A stretch of DNA of 64,000 nucleotides from Hafnia paralvei ATCC 29927 (lineage in GTDB: Bacteria; Pseudomonadota; Gammaproteobacteria; Enterobacterales; Enterobacteriaceae). Every line of letters starts with the position of its first letter. Within the stretch, counting starts at the first letter, position 1. The notes beneath the pieces were generated by a model. It was not told where the DNA came from, did no database searches, and saw only the letters and a list, made by a program, of their open reading frames with translations. The stretch is from contig NZ_LXET01000054.1 in the NCBI RefSeq assembly GCF_001655005.1, forward strand, positions 124,001 through 188,000, in the 5' to 3' direction. The position numbers and the translations under genes were made by a program. Below are positions 16,793-26,564 of this stretch, piece after piece.

Positions 16793-17323
16793 ATGAGCTT
16801 GATTAATGTCCCTGCTGGCAAAGACCTGCCAGAAGATATCTACGTAGTGATCGAAATTCCAGCTAACGCTGATCCAATCAAATATGAAGTAGACAAAGAA
16901 ACCGGCTGCCTGTTCGTTGACCGTTTCATGTCTACTGCCATGTTCTACCCATGTAACTACGGCTACATCAACCACACTCTGTCTCTGGACGGCGACCCGG
17001 TTGACGTTTTGGTTCCAACTCCGTACCCACTGCAGCCTGGCTCAGTTATTCGTTGCCGCCCAGTTGGCGTGCTGAAAATGACTGACGAAGCAGGTGAAGA
17101 TGCGAAGTTGGTTGCTGTTCCACACAGCAAAATGACCAAAGAATACGATCACGTCAAAGATGTGAACGATCTGCCTGAACTGCTGCGTGCCCAAATCTCC
17201 CACTTCTTTGAACACTACAAAGATCTGGAAAAAGGCAAGTGGGTTAAAGTTGAAGGCTGGGACAACGCTGAAGCGGCTAAAGCTGAAATCGTTGCCTCTT
17301 TCGAGCGCGCTAAAAACAAATAA
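16793..17323 (+). CDS. ppa: inorganic pyrophosphatase
   Basis: Family I soluble pyrophosphatase that hydrolyses PPi and drives biosynthesis forward. It has 176 residues, the E. coli length plus one Met convention. The signature DGDPVDVLV with its metal-binding aspartates is present, along with DEAGEDAKLVAVP. A strong AAGGAAA ribosome binding site precedes the ATG. The promoter region is unusual: a 29-bp palindrome over the -10 box and an ERIC remnant just upstream. A bidirectional terminator follows. Confidence 0.98.
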   Translation: MSLINVPAGKDLPEDIYVVIEIPANADPIKYEVDKETGCLFVDRFMSTAMFYPCNYGYINHTLSLDGDPVDVLVPTPYPLQPGSVIRCRPVGVLKMTDEAGEDAKLVAVPHSKMTKEYDHVKDVNDLPELLRAQISHFFEHYKDLEKGKWVKVEGWDNAEAAKAEIVASFERAKNK

Positions 17324-17340
17324 TTGTTTTTCTCCGCACG

Positions 17341-17371
17341 AAAAAACACCGCCTGATGGCGGTGTTTTTTT
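17341..17371. terminator. terminator between ppa and ytfP
   Basis: AAAAAACACCGCC-TGAT-GGCGGTGTTTTTTT; A and T runs on both sides suit both convergent genes. Confidence 0.9.
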
Positions 17372-17398
17372 ATGTCTTTCTGGTCGGAAAGCGACGCT

Positions 17399-17752
17399 TT
17401 ACTCGTCGCACTCCTGACCACGCTTCAGCCAATCACCGCATTTAATACGCGGTAAACCTTCTACCGAGTATAGATAGATATAGATCCATGCGCTGCCAAA
17501 TGGCGTTTTGATTAGCTCTCTACGATAGTCCTTGCTGTTGCTTTTTAAGTCATCTAGCTCGGCTAAGATAGAAGAGGTAATGCGATAAACCTCGCAAAAG
17601 ACTTTGCCTTCGCCAGGCACTACCGCTGGATAATGCCCGAGATCGTACATCTCGTAGCCTTCGAGCTCATGTTCACCTAGCAGCATAGCGTTAGTCATCC
17701 AGTGACTGTTACCCTGCTTACGACGTAGACTTCCGTATACAATAATTCGCAT
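17399..17752 (-). CDS. ytfP: YtfP, gamma-glutamylcyclotransferase-like protein
   Basis: GGCT-fold cytoplasmic protein; related enzymes act on gamma-glutamyl amines, but the role of YtfP is unproven. It has 117 residues from the ATG at 17752, with the family start RIIVYGSLR and the core GHYPAVVPG and VYRI. Its ATG overlaps the tamB stop as TGATG, so it is translationally coupled as the third gene of tamA-tamB-ytfP, the same order as in E. coli. Confidence 0.93.
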   Translation of the reverse strand: MRIIVYGSLRRKQGNSHWMTNAMLLGEHELEGYEMYDLGHYPAVVPGEGKVFCEVYRITSSILAELDDLKSNSKDYRRELIKTPFGSAWIYIYLYSVEGLPRIKCGDWLKRGQECDE

Positions 17753-20700
17753 CACTCAAACTCAAACTGATAGAGCAAATCGAGTGCCTGGTCGAGTCCA
17801 GACACCGCTTCCAGATATAATTTAGGCATTAGGCGATAACGTAGCGTCAGCGTTGCCAACGAATCAAATATCCCTACCCCATATTTTACCTGTAATCCTG
17901 GTAGTACATAACCACTCACCACAACCTGTGAGCTGTCCCCAACGCCCTGAGCATCCAGAGATAAATTGCTTACGCCAAATGTTTCGCCGATTTTACCCAC
18001 CAGCTTCCCACTTTGCGCGACCCCCATACCAATCAGCATTGAAGTCATCGCATTACTGTCCGTTCCCGAACTTTCTAATCCCTGACCACGCAGCAGATAA
18101 GACAGAGCCATTTGTTGTGACATGGCAGGATCTGAGAATACTTCTAGTTTCGGCTGATCGGCAAGCCCTGTGACACGAACACCGGCAGTAACATCATCTT
18201 CCGTAGCGTCTGGATTACGAATCGCCTCAATATTGAGCAGCGGTTGTTCTGGCGGTCCGGAGAAGATAAGTTCCCCTTTACGAATCAACAAATCCTGTCC
18301 ATAAGCCGCAAAACGCCCTTCAGGGATGTTCACCTGACCGTTCAAACCAAGTCCGTGCTCATCCTGCACCATCTTCAGATCACCCTGCAATCTCGCCTTC
18401 AGACCAAACGCATCCAAGCGAACATTCGGCCCAATACTGATGTTTAGGTTGCTATTGATCGGAATAGACGCCGTTGCTGGTTTGATCGGCTGACGATCGT
18501 TATTCAGCATCACCTCATCCGAAGAGACTGAGACCGCACTCTCCGGTAATTCCTGCACCGTGATGCGAGCCCATGGAATGGCCACTGAACCATTCAGAGC
18601 AAACATTTTCGGCGTTGCTTCAAACACAATATCCGGTGAGACATCCAAACGCACCATCGGCGGTACCGTTACGCGAACACGATCTCCTTTCACTGCAATC
18701 TGCGCTCGCCATGCATCAATTACGCGCCAATCGGCGTTACCGGTGAGATTTAGCTGCCCGCGAGACGTTTTAATCACCCCTTGCAGCGCTGAGCTCATTC
18801 CTTCAAAGTTCACAGCCAAATTACCGTCGGTAATATCAAACGGCATAAACTGACCGTCAATATCCACCTTATCCAGCGCCATACGACCATAAATTTGTGG
18901 CTGTTGCGCATTACCGCCTAAACGGAGAGCCGCGTTAAGCATACCCTGTGCTTTTTCGCCGGACATCAATGCTGGATTCAACATCGCCAACGAAATGTTC
19001 TTGATATTAACGTTCCCCGACAGATTTCTCCGCCCCTGAGGATCAGCAACTTGCACATTACCGTCTAACTGGCCGTTACCAGCAATCTTTATCAGCCAAT
19101 CAAGCTGAGCACGACCATGGTTCAGCGCGGCGTTCAAATTCAACGTATCAAAAGCAATAGGAAGTGGGTTCCCCTGCACAACCTGTTGAACCTTGACCCC
19201 TTTACCACTCAGAGTCACTTTTGCTTCAGGTAATGCTTCCCCCTCTTTCCAGCTCACATCCGCGCGACCGGTAAACACGCCGTTTAGCGCAGTGTCTGGG
19301 CCTAAGAACGGTTTAATCATTGCCAAATCAAAACGGTTAAGCACAACGCTGGCATTACCACTGGCTCCCGCTTCTATGGTCTTAGGCACGCAAACTTCGG
19401 CATTCGGGTTCAGCCAACAGTGAGGGCCAACGCTAATTTTTTGCTGGGCATTGAGATAGTCGAGGGCAATTGGACGCGTTAAACGCCACTCCCCTACCGG
19501 AGTATCAAAGCGTGTATCGTTTAACGTTCCCTGCCAACGTTCTGTAGCCCGATCGAAGCTACCTTTCAGCGCTAACTGCCCCGAAATGGGATCGCCATTG
19601 ATTTTCAACTGTAGTTGGTGCTGCTTCTCGCTGCCCTTAGCGTCCAGTGTGAGTAAGCTAATCAGGAAATCATCCTGTTTAAGTTGTTCGACACGCACAT
19701 TCAAATTACCTTCAATTTGTTCAGCGGAACGAACATCGCCGTCAAGCTTAACGCGGTTGATCGTCAGCGTTTGCCACTGCAAACCTGACGCGGTGAGATC
19801 GGCGAGTACCTGAGGCGCCTTAAGATTACCACGCAGTTTCAGCGTACCTTTTGCGGTTCCCGCCAACCCAGGCAGGTTACCATCCAGACGAGGAGCATCG
19901 ATAACCGCATCCAATGCCCATTTATCTGACAGCTCGCCGGTGATATCAATCTTGTTACGCCCCAGACCGATATGCATTTCAGGTATTTTCCACTGCCCTG
20001 CCTGATTTCCCGTCAGGTTGCCACGTACATCGACCTGATTTTGCTTCACGTTGCCCGCAAGCTGAAGCACTGGCACGCGTAGCTGCCAATTGCCACCGTA
20101 CAGACTCCCCTGAGTTTCAATCTTGCCATTCAGCTTCGCGGGCCACTCAGGCCATTGTTTCGCGGTATTGATGCCGTCTAAGGTTAGCTTGCTTTTCCAG
20201 CTAATCGCCTTACTCCAATCAACCAACGCCGATAAATCGGTATTCCCCTGTAACGCGGCAACACGTAGGCGGTTCAAATTAAACTGCTGGTCGGTGCCTT
20301 TACCATCCAGCGTAATTTTAGCTGCTGGGATCTCATTGCCACTAACATCCGTACGCATTGATAGCGCATAGACTTTTCCGCTACCGTTCAGGCGCACTCG
20401 GATATTTTTTGCCTGATATTCAGAGGCTCCCGTCAGCGGCCACTGTACTCCTGAGCTTTCTAAGGTCAGTGCCAGAGGTAGACCAGCCTTAGCCAACTGA
20501 GTTTCCGCCGCCAGCGTGGCTTTCAACGGACCAGAGAGATTCGCATCAAGCGTCAATACATCACGCAGGTTGCCTTTAATACCTAACTTCAGCTTTTCTC
20601 CCTTGACGGGATCAACGTTCAAATCCGCATTCAGACGGAAATCCATCGGCCATTGATCGCTCAATGTCGCCTGACCATGCATCGACACATTACCCTGCGG

Positions 20701-21681
20701 CGAGCGAACCTCAAGCGTATGTAAACGCAGCGCACTGTCTTTAGTGACGGCTCTCACCAACAATGTATTCACCACAATGTCGCTATCACCGGTAACACGC
20801 AGTTGGTCACCGGAAATACGCTTAACGGTAAGATCCAATGGCAAGCGCAGTTCAGGCAGATCCGGAAGTAGCGGTTTAGCAAATAGCTCCGCCAGCACTT
20901 CTCCTAACGGTTTCTCTGGCGCCGCCTTTTCCGCTTCAGCCTGAACCTCTTTCTGCGCATCAGCCTTGGCCTGCTCTGGCTTGACGACCTGTTTCGCCAC
21001 GTGCTCTGCAGCATCACTCGCCGCCTGTTTGGCACTCTCGGACGCCGCATCCATGGCAGCCTGAGTGACCGGCTTATCTTTGATAGCAACGGCAACAACC
21101 TGATCCTGCACCGGGGTGGCAGGCGTTTTCGGTAACGCCACCAGCAGAGATTGAATATGAGTCGGCAACAGCGTCAGGCCGCGATCTCGCCATTCAGCAC
21201 CAGTGCGAAACTCATCCAGTGAAATGGCGGTATCATCGACGGTAACATGCACGTTATTGATCCGCAGTAAACGAATCGCGATCGGATAAGGCGCTTTCAG
21301 CTCGGTCAGCGGTTCACTGTTAGTTTCTTCTGGAGCGGGTTCTGACGGTGCGAGTTCTTGAGTGTTGATAGCAACATCGATCTGATTCGCCGTCAGCGCA
21401 TTCAGACACAGCTCACTCTTTTTCAGACACCCTACATCAACCGCTAGATGGAATTCTCCGGCCTTCACTTTCACGCCCGGCATCTGATAGGAAACACCGG
21501 TTAACGTTAGATTACGCCAGCCACCGGTCACTCCCGCGATATCTAATCCCGGCACCCAACGCGCCGCACTGTTAATAACAAAATGAAGACCCGGTGTGCT
21601 GATGACTGTTCCAATCAGACCTACCACCAGTAGCACAACAACCAGCAGAAAAATCAGGCTGAATTTGATAATACGTCTCAT
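17752..21681 (-). CDS. tamB: TamB, inner-membrane AsmA-like component of the TAM complex
   Basis: Large periplasm-spanning bridge protein that works with TamA in autotransporter assembly and in phospholipid movement to the outer membrane. It has 1309 residues against about 1259 in E. coli. An N-terminal membrane helix covers 5-28, a long beta-rich region follows, and the DUF490/TamB_C domain ends in YGVGIFDSLATLTLRYRL and a terminal Phe-Glu. The extra length is mostly an Ala/Glu/Lys-rich, helix-forming segment at about 205-258. It overlaps tamA by four bases. Confidence 0.97.
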   Translation of the reverse strand: MRRIIKFSLIFLLVVVLLVVGLIGTVISTPGLHFVINSAARWVPGLDIAGVTGGWRNLTLTGVSYQMPGVKVKAGEFHLAVDVGCLKKSELCLNALTANQIDVAINTQELAPSEPAPEETNSEPLTELKAPYPIAIRLLRINNVHVTVDDTAISLDEFRTGAEWRDRGLTLLPTHIQSLLVALPKTPATPVQDQVVAVAIKDKPVTQAAMDAASESAKQAASDAAEHVAKQVVKPEQAKADAQKEVQAEAEKAAPEKPLGEVLAELFAKPLLPDLPELRLPLDLTVKRISGDQLRVTGDSDIVVNTLLVRAVTKDSALRLHTLEVRSPQGNVSMHGQATLSDQWPMDFRLNADLNVDPVKGEKLKLGIKGNLRDVLTLDANLSGPLKATLAAETQLAKAGLPLALTLESSGVQWPLTGASEYQAKNIRVRLNGSGKVYALSMRTDVSGNEIPAAKITLDGKGTDQQFNLNRLRVAALQGNTDLSALVDWSKAISWKSKLTLDGINTAKQWPEWPAKLNGKIETQGSLYGGNWQLRVPVLQLAGNVKQNQVDVRGNLTGNQAGQWKIPEMHIGLGRNKIDITGELSDKWALDAVIDAPRLDGNLPGLAGTAKGTLKLRGNLKAPQVLADLTASGLQWQTLTINRVKLDGDVRSAEQIEGNLNVRVEQLKQDDFLISLLTLDAKGSEKQHQLQLKINGDPISGQLALKGSFDRATERWQGTLNDTRFDTPVGEWRLTRPIALDYLNAQQKISVGPHCWLNPNAEVCVPKTIEAGASGNASVVLNRFDLAMIKPFLGPDTALNGVFTGRADVSWKEGEALPEAKVTLSGKGVKVQQVVQGNPLPIAFDTLNLNAALNHGRAQLDWLIKIAGNGQLDGNVQVADPQGRRNLSGNVNIKNISLAMLNPALMSGEKAQGMLNAALRLGGNAQQPQIYGRMALDKVDIDGQFMPFDITDGNLAVNFEGMSSALQGVIKTSRGQLNLTGNADWRVIDAWRAQIAVKGDRVRVTVPPMVRLDVSPDIVFEATPKMFALNGSVAIPWARITVQELPESAVSVSSDEVMLNNDRQPIKPATASIPINSNLNISIGPNVRLDAFGLKARLQGDLKMVQDEHGLGLNGQVNIPEGRFAAYGQDLLIRKGELIFSGPPEQPLLNIEAIRNPDATEDDVTAGVRVTGLADQPKLEVFSDPAMSQQMALSYLLRGQGLESSGTDSNAMTSMLIGMGVAQSGKLVGKIGETFGVSNLSLDAQGVGDSSQVVVSGYVLPGLQVKYGVGIFDSLATLTLRYRLMPKLYLEAVSGLDQALDLLYQFEFE

Positions 21682-23414
21682 AGTTCAGGCCCCAATCCGA
21701 TGTAAAACTGTAGGTCGTGGTTGTCTTTGTCACCCACCGGTACCGCAAAGTCTAGCTTGATGGGACCCACCGGAGATTCCCAGCGTACGCCAACACCGGC
21801 ACCGGTGTAGAAATTACTACGTTTGATATCGTTCACCGCTTCACCAGAGTCAACAAAGGTGGCACCCCACCATTTACCAGTGACGTTATATTGATATTCT
21901 AATGAGCCCGTCGCCAGTTTAGAGGCACCGGTCAGCTTGCCAGAGCTATCTTCCGGCGAAATGGATTTGTATTTATAGCCACGAATGCTGCGATCGCCAC
22001 CGGCGAAGAAACGCAGGTTAGGTGGAACTTTTTCAAAGTCGTTGGTTTCAATCCACCCCACGTTACCGCGTACAACAAAACGATGTTTTTCGGCTAAGGT
22101 TCGGATCCAAACCTGTTGCGCCTGCACTACAGCAAAATCGACGTCCGATCCCCACGTGGTATCAGAAACATCAAAAGAATAACGTTGGCTATCTCCCCAC
22201 ACCGGCATCAACCCACCACGCGAGCGGGTTCGGTTTAACATGATCCCGGGATAGAGCAGCATGGTATTGTTGGTGACTTCACCCTGAGTAAAGTGGTTAA
22301 GGCTCCAACGCAGGTTAACCGAACGCTGCCAACCGCTCGAAAGATCCCAATATCTCGCCACGTTCAACGTCGTGGTATCTTCTTCGGTATCGTTGAGATC
22401 GGTTCGCTTAAACCCGCCCTGCAACAGATAATATTGCTCGATTGGATTCTTCAGCAGAGGAATTTTATAACTGAAATCAGCTGTTTGTTCAGGAGCAGAA
22501 AGGTTAAGCGAGGTCTCAAAGCTGTGGCCATAAGAGTTTACCCACGGTCGCTTCCACGTTGCCTGCACGCGCGGGCCGACATCGGTAGCATAGCCGCCGC
22601 CGAGCTCTACGGTATTGCGCACCTTTGGTGAAAGCACTGCGTCTAACGGCAGCTCTTTTTCTGGCGTAACCTGCTTGAAATCTGGAGAAACGACCACCGA
22701 GTTAAACCAGTTAGTCGCTGACAAGCGACGGCTAAACTCAGCCAGTTCCTCGGACGTATAATATTCACCTTGCTTGAAAGGCACCAAATTGCGCAGATAC
22801 TCTTCGCGGATCTGCGATCCTTCGAAAGTTACATCACCAAAGCGGTAACGTTTACCGCTGTCAAAATCGATATCCCAAAATGCTTTGCGCTCATCTTCAA
22901 TCACGCCGAGTTGGTGTACTGGCATTGTGGCATCGAAATAACCTCGTCGCAGCGCGATAGACGTCAGCGAATTTTTAAAGCTATCGTAGGTGCCGTGGTT
23001 AAGCACGGTGCCAATTTTAGGCTCACCGGTTTTCAAAAGCTCTTTATACGCTTCATCATCCTTCGCCTGTCCTTGGATTTTCACATCAACGCCAGCAATA
23101 AGCACAGGCTCACCCGCCTTCACTTTCGCGATCAATAGCGGACGCTCAGGCGGTTTACGATCCTGAAAATCAAATTCAATTGTCGGTTGATAATAGCCGA
23201 GCGCTTTCAGCCCACGACGGATAGACTCATCAACACGGGCGCGAAAACGGCCATCATTGCTGACTTCATCGCTTTCGATGGTGGAAAGACTGGCCCGTAC
23301 GTTCTGTTCGAGCGACCCGCTTAAACCTTCAACCTTTAAGCGAACTTGCGCTGCATTGGCCAATGGGGATGCCAAAAATAGGCATATAAAGCCAAAGACA
23401 CGAAATCGTGGCAC
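21678..23414 (-). CDS. tamA: TamA, Omp85-family outer-membrane protein
   Basis: Outer-membrane barrel of the translocation and assembly module. It has 578 residues (usual 577). A signal peptide ends after ANA near residue 22, three POTRA domains extend to about 265, and the 16-strand barrel contains the Omp85 motif FFAGGDRSIRGYKY (VRGF/Y type) and the C-terminal FYIGLGPEL. The start is GTG at 23414 with AGGAG five bases upstream. It is coupled to tamB through ATGA overlap and divergent from msrA. Confidence 0.97.
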   Translation of the reverse strand: MPRFRVFGFICLFLASPLANAAQVRLKVEGLSGSLEQNVRASLSTIESDEVSNDGRFRARVDESIRRGLKALGYYQPTIEFDFQDRKPPERPLLIAKVKAGEPVLIAGVDVKIQGQAKDDEAYKELLKTGEPKIGTVLNHGTYDSFKNSLTSIALRRGYFDATMPVHQLGVIEDERKAFWDIDFDSGKRYRFGDVTFEGSQIREEYLRNLVPFKQGEYYTSEELAEFSRRLSATNWFNSVVVSPDFKQVTPEKELPLDAVLSPKVRNTVELGGGYATDVGPRVQATWKRPWVNSYGHSFETSLNLSAPEQTADFSYKIPLLKNPIEQYYLLQGGFKRTDLNDTEEDTTTLNVARYWDLSSGWQRSVNLRWSLNHFTQGEVTNNTMLLYPGIMLNRTRSRGGLMPVWGDSQRYSFDVSDTTWGSDVDFAVVQAQQVWIRTLAEKHRFVVRGNVGWIETNDFEKVPPNLRFFAGGDRSIRGYKYKSISPEDSSGKLTGASKLATGSLEYQYNVTGKWWGATFVDSGEAVNDIKRSNFYTGAGVGVRWESPVGPIKLDFAVPVGDKDNHDLQFYIGLGPEL

Positions 23415-23665
23415 GCGAACTCCTAACGTTTAACCCTACCTGTAAAACATTCCGCCTGTCAGGGGGACTGCTATCTGACGGAACTCAAAAATGTGCAATT
23501 GCACTAGTTTGCATTGCCATTAGTACATGGTTGCAATAATTAGGCATATTGTGCGCAAAGTAAGTATGAGATACAACTAATGACCGAATTGATTACAAAT
23601 GTGCAATCACTAAAGCTATAGATATAACCACAACGTGATGTATAAATCTAAGACAGGAGCCACCT

Positions 23666-24307
23666 GTGGCAAACACAATTCACCACACTCAAACTCTGAC
23701 TGCTGAACAGGCATTACCTGGCCGAAACACGCCAATGCCCATCGCAAAAACACATGCAGTCAATGGTCATTCGATGACAGAAGTACCAGAAGGTATGGAA
23801 ACAGCCATTTTCGCGATGGGATGCTTCTGGGGCGTAGAACGCCTATTTTGGCAACAACAGGGGGTTTATAGCACCGCAGCAGGCTATAGCGGTGGTTTTA
23901 CCCCTAATCCAACATACCGTGACGTCTGCTCAGGCCAAACCGGACACGCTGAAGCCGTTCGCATCGTTTTCGACCCAAAAATCATTAGCTACGCAAAACT
24001 GCTTGAGCTCTTCTGGGAGAACCACGATCCGGCGCAAGGGGATCGCCAAGGAAATGATATTGGTAGCCAATATCGTTCTGCGATCTTTGTGTTAACGCCT
24101 CAACAACAAGCTGAAGCGTTAACCAGCGAAGCGCGCTTCCAGAAAGCGATGCGTGAAGCCAACGATTCTCGTGAAATTACGACAGAAATCAGTGCCGCCA
24201 AACCGTTCTACTATGCTGAGGATGAACACCAGCAATATTTGTATAAAAACCCGCATGGCTACTGCGGTTTGGGTGGCATTGGCGTCTGCTTGCCACCTCA
24301 GCTTTAG
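23666..24307 (+). CDS. msrA: peptide-methionine (S)-S-oxide reductase MsrA
   Basis: Repairs oxidised methionine (S-sulfoxide) in proteins. It has 213 residues (usual 212). The active-site GCFWGVERLFW is at about 52-62, and the C-terminal recycling cysteines are in GYCGLGGIGVCLP. The start is GTG at 23666 with ACAGGAG upstream. It is divergent from tamA; the 251-bp gap holds two similar AAATGTGCAAT motifs (23489 and 23597). Confidence 0.97.
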   Translation: MANTIHHTQTLTAEQALPGRNTPMPIAKTHAVNGHSMTEVPEGMETAIFAMGCFWGVERLFWQQQGVYSTAAGYSGGFTPNPTYRDVCSGQTGHAEAVRIVFDPKIISYAKLLELFWENHDPAQGDRQGNDIGSQYRSAIFVLTPQQQAEALTSEARFQKAMREANDSREITTEISAAKPFYYAEDEHQQYLYKNPHGYCGLGGIGVCLPPQL

Positions 24308-24408
24308 GATTGAAGGTCGCTCGTTTCGCCATTAAAATTGGCTAATAGCAATGGTTTATGACGAAGTGAGCACCTTTTAATCGCTAGCTGGTTTCTCATG
24401 GCTGCTGC

Positions 24409-24440
24409 TATACTAGACGTGGGTCACAGAAATGTGGCCC
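24409..24440 (+). promoter_or_regulatory. ytfL leader: -10 box and 5'-terminal hairpin
   Basis: TATACT (24409-24414) is followed six bases later by an eight-pair stem GGGTCACA-GAAA-TGTGGCCC (24421-24440, one G-T pair, GNRA loop). If the -10 is used, the transcript would begin at or next to the stem. No good -35 is seen. The leader to the ytfL ATG is about 140 nt. Confidence 0.4.
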
Positions 24441-24560
24441 TATTACTAGTAGTTAGTGCGCGATGTAGTACGCAAAGACTATGTCGTATTTTGTTAAATT
24501 TCTATTAATCACTGCCCTTCTCTATTCCCCGGAACCAACACCGGTCGAAGCGGATAAATT

Positions 24561-25907
24561 ATGTTAAACAGTATTTTACTGATCCTGATATTAATCGCGA
24601 TAAGCGCCTTTTTTTCCATCTCGGAAATTTCACTGGCCGCCTCTCGCAAGATGAAACTGAAAACAATGGCCGACGAAGGTGATATCAATGCATCTCGTGT
24701 CATTGCATTACAAGAACAGCCAGGTTACTTCTTCACCGTAGTTCAAATCGGGCTAAACGCCGTTGCTATCCTTGGTGGTATCGTCGGTGACGCTGCATTC
24801 TCTCCCACTTTCCGCATTCTGTTTGACCGCTTTATGTCGCCAGAAATTTCGGAACAGGTCAGCTTTGTTTGTTCATTCGTGTTGGTCACCAGTTGCTTTA
24901 TCTTATTTGCCGACCTAACACCGAAACGCATCGGTATGATCGCCCCTGAAACGGTCGCCGTTCGGATCGTCAACCCGATGCGCTTCTGCCTATTGATATT
25001 TAGACCTTTGGTGTGGTTCTTTAACGGCCTTGCCAATATGATCTTCCGCTTGTTTAAACTGCCGATGGTGCGCAAAGACGACATTACCTCCGACGATATC
25101 TATGCCGTCGTTGAGGCTGGTGCGCTTGCGGGCGTACTGCGTAAGCAGGAACACGAAATCATCGAAAACGTATTTGAGTTGGAATCGCGCACGGTTCCTT
25201 CTTCTATGACGCCGCGTGAAAGCATCATTTACTTCGACCTCAGCGAAAGTGAAGAGAGCATTAAAGAGAAAGTTTCTACCCATCCTCACTCCAAGTTCTT
25301 GGTCTGTGATGGCGCAATCGATCATGTGGTTGGCTACGTTGACTCGAAAGACCTGCTTAACCGAGTACTGGGTAACCAGAGTCTGGTACTGAGCAGCGGT
25401 GTGCAAATCCGCAACGTGCTTATCATCCCAGATACGTTGACCCTATCTGAAGGGCTGGAAAGCTTTAAAACCGCCGGTGAAGACTTCGCTATTATCCTCA
25501 ACGAATACGCGCTGGTGGTCGGTATCATCACGCTGAACGACGTCATGACCACGCTGATGGGCGATCTGGTTGGCCAAGGCCAAGAAGAACAGATTATTGC
25601 CCGTGATGAAAACTCTTGGCTCGTTGAAGGTGTTACGCCAATTGACGACGTCATGCGCGTACTGGACATCGAAGAATTCCCGCAAAACAGCAATTATGAA
25701 ACCATCGGTGGTTTCATGATGTACATGCTGCGCAAAATTCCAAAACGTACTGACTACGTTAAATACGCTGGCTATAAGTTCGAAGTGGTTGATATTGATA
25801 GCTATAAGATCGACCAATTGCTGGTTACACGTTTGACCGAACGCCCTGCGCCTATTATTCCTGATGCCGCAGGCGATCTAGAGAAAGCCAAAGAAGCTAA
25901 TCCCTAG
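24561..25907 (+). CDS. ytfL: YtfL/PaeA, CNNM-CBS inner-membrane protein
   Basis: Member of the CorC/HlyC (CNNM, UPF0053) family; in E. coli and Salmonella YtfL (PaeA) protects against cadaverine and putrescine, probably by export. It has 448 residues: a DUF21 membrane domain (about 1-190, motif ISEISLAASRKMKLK and DLTPKRIG), a CBS pair (about 210-335) and a C-terminal CorC_HlyC domain. It is co-oriented with msrA but separated by 253 bp with its own likely promoter, and followed by a terminator. Confidence 0.94.
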   Translation: MLNSILLILILIAISAFFSISEISLAASRKMKLKTMADEGDINASRVIALQEQPGYFFTVVQIGLNAVAILGGIVGDAAFSPTFRILFDRFMSPEISEQVSFVCSFVLVTSCFILFADLTPKRIGMIAPETVAVRIVNPMRFCLLIFRPLVWFFNGLANMIFRLFKLPMVRKDDITSDDIYAVVEAGALAGVLRKQEHEIIENVFELESRTVPSSMTPRESIIYFDLSESEESIKEKVSTHPHSKFLVCDGAIDHVVGYVDSKDLLNRVLGNQSLVLSSGVQIRNVLIIPDTLTLSEGLESFKTAGEDFAIILNEYALVVGIITLNDVMTTLMGDLVGQGQEEQIIARDENSWLVEGVTPIDDVMRVLDIEEFPQNSNYETIGGFMMYMLRKIPKRTDYVKYAGYKFEVVDIDSYKIDQLLVTRLTERPAPIIPDAAGDLEKAKEANP

Positions 25908-25958
25908 TAACCACAGTGCTTCGCTGACCGCTTAAATCCGCGATACAACATAAACACA

Positions 25959-25985
25959 AACGGCCCGTAAGGGCCGTTATCATTT
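25959..25985 (+). terminator. ytfL terminator
   Basis: AACGGCCC-GTAA-GGGCCGTT stem followed by ATCATTTTT. Confidence 0.75.
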
Positions 25986-26026
25986 TTACTCTGGACTAAC
26001 ACTGCTGGGAGCTCTTCCCAATCTGC

Positions 26027-26233
26027 CTATGCCATTTCGGCCTGCAGTCGCGTTACCTGACGATTAATCTCAGACATCGCACTGAGATGGCGTTTGTCTC
26101 GCACTTTCGGAGGAAGAACCTTCCCCATATCAAACTCGAAAGCACCGACATCCTTGATGTATAACCGTCCACGAAACAGGGTTTTCACATACTTGGCAAC
26201 AAGAAGCGGATTGTAGCGTTGGAAGATTTTCAT
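26027..26233 (-). CDS. ytfK: YtfK, SpoT-activating stress protein
   Basis: Sixty-eight-residue basic cytoplasmic protein (DUF1107). In E. coli YtfK promotes (p)ppGpp accumulation through SpoT under phosphate or fatty-acid starvation. The sequence MKIFQRYNPLLVAKYVKTLF...GAFEFDMGKVLPPK fits the family end to end. I start at the ATG at 26233; a frame 23 codons longer adds residues foreign to the family, and the GGGAGGTAAA upstream serves the internal ATG. Confidence 0.95.
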   Translation of the reverse strand: MKIFQRYNPLLVAKYVKTLFRGRLYIKDVGAFEFDMGKVLPPKVRDKRHLSAMSEINRQVTRLQAEMA

Positions 26234-26564
26234 TGTTGTGTTTACCTCCCGGTAATGACATGCGGCAGGGTATAAAAATTCACTCAGCCAAAACGGCTGC
26301 ACTCACCCTATCCGCGTAATGGACTATAAATATAGACCCTATTCACAACTTTGGGTTCCCATTAAGCGCTATTTTTCACTATATTTACCTCAGCTGACAG
26401 AATGGTATGCAAAAAGTCATACCCAGCATGAAATAATCACGCAAAAAATGGGGTTTTGGCCTTACAGAATAAAACTTTCACTAACACATCAAAACAGGAC
26501 AGACCTCCGATCACAATCTATGCTTTTGACACGATCACTCTGACTGTTTATTTAGAGAGCCTGC
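26234..26564. other. ytfK-ytfJ divergent region
   Basis: This 331-bp non-coding gap holds a CAGCC-AAAAC-GGCTG hairpin in the ytfK leader (26285-26299) and a GGTATG / CATACC inverted repeat (26404-26423). ytfK is phosphate-controlled in E. coli, but I cannot find a convincing Pho box. The 74-codon frame at 26319-26543 has no ribosome binding site and no recognisable family. Confidence 0.5.

Noticed and set aside
24308..24560. Possible riboswitch (for example Mn-sensing yybP-ykoY type) in the ytfL leader
   Set aside because: Only one clear hairpin is visible and the conserved loop sequences of that riboswitch class are absent.
26319..26543. 74-codon forward frame in the ytfK-ytfJ gap
   Set aside because: No ribosome binding site and no family resemblance; it lies in the divergent promoter region.
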